A stretch of DNA of 20,129 nt. It comes from a virus. The notes beneath the pieces are model-generated. The model saw only the letters and a program-made list of their open reading frames with translations, did no database searches and was not told the DNA's origin. Positions 14,406 through 20,129 of this stretch are shown in pieces. The translations under genes and the position numbers were made by a program. The stretch lies in IMG/VR virus record IMGVR_UViG_3300030331_003519, positions 2,454-22,582 of that record, one strand, 5' to 3'. The first letter of the stretch is position 1. Every line of letters begins with the position of its first letter.

Positions 14406-16232
14406 ATGCCTCTAGTAAATTTTAGACCAGCTCCTGGTATCAACAAAGAAGTTACTGACTATACTGGTCAGGGTAAGTGGACTGATGGTGATATGGTGAG
14501 ATTCTTTCAAGGATCTGCACAGAAAATCAAAGGATGGGAAAAGTTTATAAGCACCACATTAGTCGGTGTTGCCAGAGACGCTCATGCGTGGGTTGGATTG
14601 GACGGCACAAGATTACTTGCTGTAGGAACAGACAGAAAACTTTATATAGTTATTGAGGGTCTTGCCTATGACATTACTCCAATAAGAGAAACTCAAGCAT
14701 TAACTAACCCATTTACAACTAATGGCACGACTTCAGTGTCTGTTGCAGACTCATCGCATGGAGCAACTAAAGGTGACTTTGTTACATTTGACTCTTTTAG
14801 TGCCATAGATGGCTTAGACATGAATAAAGAGTTTGAGATAACTTCAATTACTGACAACAATAATTATGTTGTGACAGCTACATCGGCTGCATCAGGATCA
14901 ACTTCTGGTGGCGGGGGTAGTGGTAATGCTAAGTATCAAATAAGTATTGGACCTGAAGTATCCACGTCTGCTTTTGGATGGGGTACAGACACATGGGGAG
15001 CTGGGGGATGGGGTAGCCCATCAACATCATCTACCGTAACATTAGAGGCTAGACAATGGTCTTTGGACAATTTTGGAGAAGATCTCATAGCCACAGTATT
15101 AAATGGGGGAGCATTTAGGTGGGACACATCTAGTGGTGTAGCTACAAGAGCAGCAGTGATTACAAATGCACCTACAAGATCAAGATTAAGTTTAGTTTCT
15201 ACACCTGATAGACATTTATTATTTTTTGGTACACAGCCTACTATTGGTGGTACAAACGCACAAGATGATCTATTATTAAGATTTTCAGATCAAGAAGATA
15301 TAAACACATATCAACCAACTGCAGAAAACACTGCAGGTTCGCTGCGCATAGCTGACGGATCACGGATCGTGGCCGCAGAGCGATCAAGAGGTCAAATATT
15401 GGTGTGGACAGATACATCATTACACTCTTTACAATTTATCGGTCCTCCTTTTACTTTTGGTTTGAGACAACTAGGTCAAAATTGTGGCATTGTAGGGATA
15501 CACGCAGGAGTTGATATAAACGGTGTAAGTTATTGGATGTCTCAAGACTCTTTCTTTTTATTTGATGGTTCTGTTAAAAAACTACCCTGCACTGTAGAAC
15601 AGTTTGTTTTTAACAATTTAAACGTGACAGGTGCAGAAAATGCTTTTGCAGGCCACAATGGTGAGTTTAATGAAATTATGTGGTTCTATCCTAGAACAGG
15701 ATCAGATACGATAAACGCAATCGTAGCTTATAATTATTTAGAGCAAACATGGTGGACAGGGACACTAGATAGAACTACTTGGTTGGATAGAGAGGTATAT
15801 GACAACCCTCTGGCTACAGACTATCTACCAACGACCACTGCTAACAATGAAGTAATCTCAGGACTGACCGATGGTGCAACACAATTGTTTTTACACGAAA
15901 CAGGGAACAATGGTGATGGTGCTGCTATCACAGCTTTTGTAAAATCAGGTGTTGTGCAAATAGGTGAGGGTAATGAATTTGCTTTTGTATCAAAACTAAT
16001 ACCTGATATAGAGGATCAAGAGGGCACCTTAAATGCTAAATTAGAATTTAAAAATTATCCAAATAATAGCACAAGCGTAACAAAAACAGTTTCATTTCAG
16101 GATAACACAGACTTTGTAAGTCTTCGTGGCAGGGGTAGAGAATTTACAGTAAACGTTGTATCGAACACTACAGGCACCGCATGGAGATTAGGCACACAAA
16201 GATTTGACATACAGCCTGATGGTAGAAGATAA
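14406..16232 (+). CDS. Nozzle/tail tubular-type structural protein
   Basis: 608 residues, the largest gene. The N-terminus (NFRPAPGINKEVTDYTGQGK, then WTDGDMVRFFQGSAQKIKGWEKF) is the hallmark of a large marine phage structural family with INxEVT-Y..-G.W.D.D.VRF..G...KIGGW. It is followed by repeated beta segments ending in Trp or Phe (LLFFGTQ, ILVWTDTSLHSL, YWMSQDSFFLFDG, EIMWFYPRTGSD, AYNYLEQTWW), consistent with a beta-propeller such as in T7 gp12-type nozzle proteins. A Trp/Gly-rich insert at 191-204 (GWGTDTWGAGGWGS) echoes the repeat protein at 3656. With the adaptor at 2497 it would form the short tail tube. It restarts the virion operon after the accessory island. Nozzle assignment is by pattern and context. 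Confidence 0.78.
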   Translation: MPLVNFRPAPGINKEVTDYTGQGKWTDGDMVRFFQGSAQKIKGWEKFISTTLVGVARDAHAWVGLDGTRLLAVGTDRKLYIVIEGLAYDITPIRETQALTNPFTTNGTTSVSVADSSHGATKGDFVTFDSFSAIDGLDMNKEFEITSITDNNNYVVTATSAASGSTSGGGGSGNAKYQISIGPEVSTSAFGWGTDTWGAGGWGSPSTSSTVTLEARQWSLDNFGEDLIATVLNGGAFRWDTSSGVATRAAVITNAPTRSRLSLVSTPDRHLLFFGTQPTIGGTNAQDDLLLRFSDQEDINTYQPTAENTAGSLRIADGSRIVAAERSRGQILVWTDTSLHSLQFIGPPFTFGLRQLGQNCGIVGIHAGVDINGVSYWMSQDSFFLFDGSVKKLPCTVEQFVFNNLNVTGAENAFAGHNGEFNEIMWFYPRTGSDTINAIVAYNYLEQTWWTGTLDRTTWLDREVYDNPLATDYLPTTTANNEVISGLTDGATQLFLHETGNNGDGAAITAFVKSGVVQIGEGNEFAFVSKLIPDIEDQEGTLNAKLEFKNYPNNSTSVTKTVSFQDNTDFVSLRGRGREFTVNVVSNTTGTAWRLGTQRFDIQPDGRR

Positions 16233-16570
16233 TGGAGCCTTTAGAAGAACTTAAAATTTGGAAACAAAAGCCTTATATGAGGTCAAATTATGATAACATA
16301 CATATTTTTTACGATGATCAAAAATACATTAGGATGAAACCTAAAACACAAATAGGTTTATCACCTGGTTTTTTACATTTAATATTGAAAAAGCCAGGAC
16401 ATTGGAAAAAAGAAAATATAAAAATTGAAGATGATGTAACATTGTGTAATGAAACACATAATGTGATATACTATACTCTTATAGAATCACTAATATCAGA
16501 TGAGGAAAATGAATTTAAATTACATGTTAAAAACGGTGTGCCTGGAGATAATGAAAAATGGCTAAGTTAA
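16232..16570 (+). CDS. Hypothetical protein
   Basis: 112 residues, acidic and Lys-rich, with no Cys motif of note (single Cys near 71). Segments such as IHIFYDDQKYIRMKP and GFLHLILKKPGHWKKENI suggest a small mixed alpha/beta protein. I do not recognise the family. It starts at a one-base overlap with the nozzle-like gene and shares its last 13 bases with the next small gene, which argues that it is a real, coupled gene within the virion operon. No signal peptide, membrane segment or lysis-type signature is visible. It could be a chaperone or minor virion part. The sequence does not decide. Confidence 0.6.
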   Translation: MEPLEELKIWKQKPYMRSNYDNIHIFYDDQKYIRMKPKTQIGLSPGFLHLILKKPGHWKKENIKIEDDVTLCNETHNVIYYTLIESLISDEENEFKLHVKNGVPGDNEKWLS

Positions 16571-16728
16571 CAATAACAAGATTTCCTGATCCTAGGCCTG
16601 AATATGATCAACAACAGTCTGCTGAATTAATAAGATTACTTGAAGAGTTGATTTTACAATTAAACACACAGTACACACAAGACACACAAGAAGAGTCTAC
16701 AAGAAGGGCATTTTTTTTAAATGGCTGA
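16558..16728 (+). CDS. 56-residue conserved marine phage protein
   Basis: The ATG at 16558 opens a frame ending with TGA at 16726-16728 (56 residues). It reads MAKLTITRFPDPRPEYDQQQ, then a helix SAELIRLLEELILQLN, TQYTQDTQEESTRRAFFLNG. The VITRFPDPR.EYD..Q..ELIRxLE...QLN pattern is one I recognise as a small protein that follows nozzle-type genes in uncultured marine phages. Function unknown; the helix is coiled-coil-like, so oligomerisation or virion assembly is possible. It overlaps the previous gene by 13 bases and the next by 8. A run of eight T residues (16711-16718) lies just before its stop. Confidence 0.7.
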   Translation: MAKLTITRFPDPRPEYDQQQSAELIRLLEELILQLNTQYTQDTQEESTRRAFFLNG

Positions 16729-17077
16729 TGTATTTAGAAGATTTATCGCAAATCTAACAACGACTGATTTGACGACCGTGTTTACAGTGCCCACTGCTAA
16801 TGTTGCAGCCACTCCACCAGTTCCTGTATCTACTTTTATTGTTAAAACAATTAACACGCACAACTATGATGGCTCGAATGCGGTCACTGTAGATGTTGAT
16901 CATAATAATGGTAGTGCTGATTTACAAGTTTTTCAAATTGATGTATCGGCTTCGAATACTAATACCATCAATAGTAGCATGGTATATCAAGAGGGTGACT
17001 CTTTTAAGGTTCAAGCAAATGCTGCGTCAAGAGCTATGGTTGAAGTTTCTGTATTGGAGATCAAACAACAACAGTAA
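16721..17077 (+). CDS. Small beta-rich phage structural protein
   Basis: 118 residues. FRRFIANLTTTDLTTVFTVP starts the chain, followed by strand-like blocks (FIVKTINTHN, NAVTVDVDHNN, LQVFQIDVSAS) and YQEGDSFKVQANAASRAMVEVSVLEI. Small beta-sandwich proteins of this kind, with the 'L..T.LTT.FT.P' opening and 'EGDxxKVxA' ending, recur in phage tail operons. Probable virion component, exact place unknown. It starts within the final codons of the small upstream gene and its stop overlaps the next ATG by one base, so it is part of a coupled chain. Confidence 0.7.
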   Translation: MADVFRRFIANLTTTDLTTVFTVPTANVAATPPVPVSTFIVKTINTHNYDGSNAVTVDVDHNNGSADLQVFQIDVSASNTNTINSSMVYQEGDSFKVQANAASRAMVEVSVLEIKQQQ

Positions 17078-17610
17078 TGAAAATAGAATTATTTTCTATT
17101 CCTATTTGGATAGGTAATATAGATTCATCCAGAATTAAGATTCAAGACAAAAACATAGGAGAGAGTTTTAAATCAAAAATAAGAACATCGATACATGGTC
17201 AGAACATAATTGATGAAGATTCTTTAAATTATTTATATGAAGTAATATCTAAGCTTTTAAAAAAAAACGTGCTACCAAGATATAAGCTGCAGTTGGAGCA
17301 CATTTGGACTAATTATTATGAAGACTCTGATTATCAAGAAAATCACGCACATGCAGGAACTCATTTATCATTTATTATTTATAAAAAAATTGAAGAATCT
17401 AATGTAGTTTTTGTAAACCCTAACTCTATTGTTTTAGACTCATATTATAATGGTGATGACGACAAAATAGCCTTTTTTGGTGGCACCACTTTTAGACCTC
17501 AATGTAGAGAAAATCAAATCATTCTTTTTCCTTCTTATTTGGAACATTTTGTAAAAAGAACTAATGATGCAATATCCATAGCAGGGAACTTATATATGAA
17601 TTTTGAGTAG
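17077..17610 (+). CDS. Putative 2OG-Fe(II) oxygenase (2OG-FeII_Oxy_5-like), outlying copy
   Basis: 177 residues. The N-terminus MKIELFSIPIWIGNID is typical of PF13759 members. LEHIWTNYYEDSDYQENHAH carries His90-Ala-His92, followed by THLSFIIYKK (compare SGVYYL) and VFVNPNS. RENQIILFPSYLEHFVKR gives the distal His157, and ISIAGNLYMNFE is the closing strand. This is the canonical layout of the family, whose substrates are unknown. It stands apart from the main island by about 2.7 kb, between two small virion genes, and joins its upstream neighbour through a one-base overlap. This looks like a separate insertion into the structural operon. It is AT-rich and Lys/Asn-rich like the island genes. 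Confidence 0.78.
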   Translation: MKIELFSIPIWIGNIDSSRIKIQDKNIGESFKSKIRTSIHGQNIIDEDSLNYLYEVISKLLKKNVLPRYKLQLEHIWTNYYEDSDYQENHAHAGTHLSFIIYKKIEESNVVFVNPNSIVLDSYYNGDDDKIAFFGGTTFRPQCRENQIILFPSYLEHFVKRTNDAISIAGNLYMNFE

Positions 17611-17628
17611 AATAACCTATTGATTTCC

Positions 17629-17650
17629 TAGTTTTAAGCCTATAAAACTA
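17629..17650 (+). repeat. 8-bp inverted repeat in 44 bp gap
   Basis: TAGTTTTA (17629-17636) and TAAAACTA (17643-17650) are perfect reverse complements separated by 6 bases. They lie immediately before the ATG at 17655. The stem has one G-C pair and no following T-run, so it is not a good terminator. It could be a weak RNA hairpin over the start region or chance in AT-rich DNA. Confidence 0.35.
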
Positions 17651-17654
17651 TATT

Positions 17655-17903
17655 ATGGCAAAGATTGTAGACGAACCAGTGCTTCTACGATATGACACAA
17701 TAGAGGGTAAACAAATACCTGTTTATAGTGCTAAAGTTGAAACAACAGTTACGAATACAAAAACAGGACATGAATATAGCTCTCATGAAGAAGTAGAAGC
17801 TGATATCGCCGACCCTGCAACAGATACTAAAGAAGAAGACATACGTAGAGACGTGCACGTTATCGCACCTAATTTATTTGGGGGCGCAGCAACAGGGGAA
17901 TGA
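17655..17903 (+). CDS. Small conserved phage protein
   Basis: 82 residues. It reads MAKIVDEPVLLRYDTIEGKQ, then IPVYSAKVETTVTNTKTG, YSSHEEVEADIADPATDTKE, DIRRDVHVIAPNLFGG. The motif order 'KQ.PVYSA.V.T.V..T.TG..Y.S.EE..AD...PATDT...DIRRDV.V' recurs in small proteins upstream of ejection-type proteins in marine phages, so I take it as a conserved virion or assembly component. No ribosome-binding site is obvious, and a short inverted repeat sits right before the ATG. It is acidic in the middle and likely partly disordered. Function unknown. Confidence 0.68.
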   Translation: MAKIVDEPVLLRYDTIEGKQIPVYSAKVETTVTNTKTGHEYSSHEEVEADIADPATDTKEEDIRRDVHVIAPNLFGGAATGE

Positions 17904-17906
17904 TAG

Positions 17907-19214
17907 ATGCTAAAAAAATTTATAGAGGGTGTTAAAGACGTTTTACCAGCGATCGGTGGCACTATTGGATATGCTGTTGCAGGCCCTGCAGGAGCAGCTC
18001 TTGGTTCCGGTTTAGGCTCTATCGTCAGAGGAGATCCTGGTCAAGAAGCTTTTCAAAATGCATTATTAGCTGGGTCCATTGGTGCTGGTGGTCAACGTTT
18101 CTTATCTGGTGGCTCAGGACCAATTGGACAATTTTTTTCAAGAGGAACAATACCAGGTGTTGTTGGTGACACAGGAATATTAAGATCATTTAGTCAACGT
18201 AGTTTTTCTCCAAGTATGACAAAGTTAGGGTTTGGCGGTAAGTATTTACCGGTTGAGCCTGAAGTAAGTGCAAGAATGATTGGAGCTAATACTCCTGTTT
18301 ATGATACAGGCACCGGTAAAACAATCATGACAGGTGGTCAAACAATTAGTGGAGATACATTAGCAGAATTTGATAGGTTAAAAAACTTAGGCACTGGTGA
18401 GAGCGACGTAAAAATATTAGAAATGGCAAGAGAAAATGTTTTAAGTGGCGAAGCAGGTGGCGATGAGGGCATTTTAAGTCAAGTCTTAAGCTTTGGAAAA
18501 GAAAATCCAGAATTAGTATTAGCTGGGGGTGTTTTGTTAGATAGATTAGGTTTTTTTGATGAAGGTGATAAAGATCAATTACCTAAGCCACCAGAAATAG
18601 GCTCTCAAGGTTCACTGCCTGGAGGCATAGCTAGATTAGTAAATCCTGTTTTGACTGCAGGTGGTCAGTTCTCATATGACATGAGTGCAAACGGTGGCAT
18701 CATGAGGGCAAAAAAAGGTAAGCAAGCTAAAACGGTTGCTCCAGATGATCTTGAAGAGTTTTTAAATGATCCAAGTAGATTTATTCAAACCTCTCCTAAT
18801 GCTCCTAAACTTTATGACAGAGATCAAAAGTTTAAGGTTCTTGAAAGACTAGGTATTGTAGGTAGAGCAGCAGAGGGTATGTTAATGGAACGAAGGTTTA
18901 ACCCTGAGGGCGGTTTTCAAGAAATGAAAGAAGGTAACATAGCAAGCTTTCAAGAAAACAGTCCAAGAAGAGATTTATTTTTAGAAAGAGATGGTCCAAT
19001 ATCCGATGACCGTGGATCACCGGACAAGGACACTGTATTTGCAAAACTAGCTGATGGGGAATTTGTAGTTAATGCTGACACAGTCGCCGATATAGGTTAT
19101 GGTATGGGTGCAAAAAGTTTAGATCAGGCAAAAGAAATGGGTGGATCTTTCTTTTACGGATTACAAGATGCTCAAAAGAAGGGTATATTAGGTAATATGG
19201 TAGGTATGGCATAA
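17907..19214 (+). CDS. Probable internal virion/ejection protein
   Basis: 435 residues. Residues 12-62 are Gly/Ala-rich and hydrophobic (VLPAIGGTIGYAVAGPAGAA and following), the kind of segment expected to insert into a membrane during DNA ejection. The middle is Gly-rich with several short helices. The C-terminal part contains DTVFAKLADGEFVVNADTVA (375-394) followed by GAKSLDQAKEMGGSFFYGLQDAQ, a widespread marine phage ending also seen in other structural proteins. AGGGGA at 17894-17899 precedes the start, and its stop overlaps the next ATG by one base. The pairing with a Gln/Ala-rich protein next door is typical of ejection-protein operons. The assignment is by context and composition, not by a defined domain. 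Confidence 0.65.
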   Translation: MLKKFIEGVKDVLPAIGGTIGYAVAGPAGAALGSGLGSIVRGDPGQEAFQNALLAGSIGAGGQRFLSGGSGPIGQFFSRGTIPGVVGDTGILRSFSQRSFSPSMTKLGFGGKYLPVEPEVSARMIGANTPVYDTGTGKTIMTGGQTISGDTLAEFDRLKNLGTGESDVKILEMARENVLSGEAGGDEGILSQVLSFGKENPELVLAGGVLLDRLGFFDEGDKDQLPKPPEIGSQGSLPGGIARLVNPVLTAGGQFSYDMSANGGIMRAKKGKQAKTVAPDDLEEFLNDPSRFIQTSPNAPKLYDRDQKFKVLERLGIVGRAAEGMLMERRFNPEGGFQEMKEGNIASFQENSPRRDLFLERDGPISDDRGSPDKDTVFAKLADGEFVVNADTVADIGYGMGAKSLDQAKEMGGSFFYGLQDAQKKGILGNMVGMA

Positions 19215-20129
19215 TGGCAACTCAAGAACAAATTATTAGACAAGCACCTTTTATTGAAAACAGAACGGAACAGCTTTTACAGTCTGTGTTTGGACCTAGC
19301 GGAGTTGCTAATGTAGCTCAAACAATCCCTGCTGCTAGTGTTGCAGCATTTCAACCTTTACAGAATACTGCTTTTTCAGCAGCAAATACTGCAGCCAGTC
19401 AAGGTGTGTCCTCTGGCATAGGTGCTTTTCAACCTTTTTTAGGGACAGCTACATCTCAGTTGGGTGCTGCAGGAAGCACCATGGGTGCAGGTATTGGAAC
19501 AATAGGACAGGGTGTAGGATTTACAGGACCATCAAACGTGCAACAGTTCATGGATCCTTATCAACAACAAGTTACTCAACAAGCTTTAGCTGAGATTGAC
19601 AGACAGGCAAACATAGCTAGACAAACAGCAGCAGCTCAGGCGATAGGAGCAGGTGCCTTCGGTGGTGGTCGTGAGGGTGTGCAAAGAGCTGAACTTGATA
19701 GAAATTTACAAGATATTAAATCAAGAAGAATTGCAGAGGATCTGCAGAGAAACTTTTTGCAGGCTCAACAACAGCAACTTAGAACCGCAGCTACTTTGGG
19801 TCAATTAGGTCAACAAACTTTGGCCGGTGGCATCGCACAAGCAGGATTAGGAGAACAACTCGGTGCTCTAGGCAGTAGAGCTCAGCAAGCAGGTTTTGCA
19901 GACACACAACAATTATTAGGACTTGGTGCATTACAACAACAACAAGAACAAATGCAACGTGATGTGGCTCGTCAAAATGTTTTAGAGGCACAAAGAGAAC
20001 CGTTTGGTAGAATACAGTTCGCTTCGGATATTTTAAGAGGAGTGCCTTCATCTCAACAAACTTTCGTAACGCAGCCTTCTCCTTCACCATTTAGTCAATT
20101 ACTTGGTGCCGGTGTTGGTTTAGCGGGGA
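19214..20129 (+). CDS. Gln/Ala/Gly-rich virion protein (3' end cut off)
   Basis: The frame from ATG 19214 stays open to the right edge (305 complete codons). It begins MATQEQIIRQAPFIENRTEQ, then LLQSVFG. It has a Gly/Ala-rich section with FQPFLGTATS and a conserved box FMDPYQQQVTQQALAEIDRQ (around 113-132), then AIGAGAFGGGREGVQRAELD. The long helical stretches rich in Gln (QQQQEQMQRDVARQNVLEAQ) suggest a coiled coil. 'FGGGREGVxxAE' and 'FM.PYQQ.V' are recurrent features of a marine phage structural family that I take to be internal virion or DNA-ejection proteins. The upstream gene is probably its partner. Confidence 0.7.
   Translation, partial: MATQEQIIRQAPFIENRTEQLLQSVFGPSGVANVAQTIPAASVAAFQPLQNTAFSAANTAASQGVSSGIGAFQPFLGTATSQLGAAGSTMGAGIGTIGQGVGFTGPSNVQQFMDPYQQQVTQQALAEIDRQANIARQTAAAQAIGAGAFGGGREGVQRAELDRNLQDIKSRRIAEDLQRNFLQAQQQQLRTAATLGQLGQQTLAGGIAQAGLGEQLGALGSRAQQAGFADTQQLLGLGALQQQQEQMQRDVARQNVLEAQREPFGRIQFASDILRGVPSSQQTFVTQPSPSPFSQLLGAGVGLAG

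Noticed and set aside
16711-16728. Run of eight T followed by A as a possible programmed -1 frameshift site
   Set aside because: A -1 shift would lead to a stop after about a dozen codons and not into the next gene. The +1 frame has TAA (16718-16720) directly before the next ATG. Ordinary stop/start overlap explains the arrangement.
19791-20090. Minus-strand open frame near the right edge
   Set aside because: Shadow of the Gln-rich + strand gene, which is continuously open over this region and shows conserved phage motifs.
1-20129. tRNA genes, integrase, transposase or diversity-generating retroelement
   Set aside because: None of the expected sequence signatures was recognised on either strand by reading; every part of the window is accounted for by + strand genes except short gaps.

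Overview
The window is a 20.1 kb piece of the late (virion) region of an AT-rich double-stranded DNA bacteriophage. All 32 genes I can support lie on the + strand. They are packed with start/stop overlaps or gaps of a few bases, and the two largest gaps are only 49 and 44 bp. The structural proteins have the sequence character of uncultured marine phages (pelagiphage- and cyanophage-like). An SU10-type adaptor, a nozzle-like protein and no tape-measure gene in view suggest a short-tailed (podovirus-like) particle. A SAR11-type or other marine alphaproteobacterial host is an inference from base composition and gene style only.

Layout. Positions 1-1488 hold five small genes: four very basic (Lys/Arg-rich) proteins, two of them DUF5872-like, and one protein with a DUF1415-like pattern. 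Positions 1494-7345 hold virion genes: a neck protein, a zinc-ribbon protein, an SU10-like adaptor, two probable decoration/tail proteins (one with a regular 22-24 residue repeat), a tail fibre ending in an S74 self-cleaving chaperone, a glycine-rich adhesin-like protein and a small tail protein. Positions 7349-14393 hold an accessory island of nine small 2-oxoglutarate/Fe(II) oxygenase-type proteins, two glycosyltransferase-like proteins (one DUF616-like) and one protein of the ComB (2-phosphosulfolactate phosphatase) family. Positions 14406-20129 return to virion genes: the nozzle-like propeller protein, small conserved phage proteins and two large probable internal/ejection proteins, the last cut by the window end. 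A tenth oxygenase-like gene (17077-17610) sits alone among these.

How it may fit together. The structural genes build the neck, tail and receptor-binding apparatus and the DNA-ejection proteins. The island lies directly after the fibre/adhesin genes and before the nozzle gene, and is co-directional with them, so it is probably transcribed late. Oxygenases plus glycosyltransferases suggest hydroxylation and glycosylation of either virion proteins (the Gly/Pro/Ser-rich adhesin is an obvious candidate) or host-surface or small-molecule substrates. This is a hypothesis: the families are visible in the sequence, the substrates are not. No tRNA, CRISPR array, integrase, transposase, attachment site or convincing terminator was seen. 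Terminase, portal, capsid and lysis genes are not recognised in this window.
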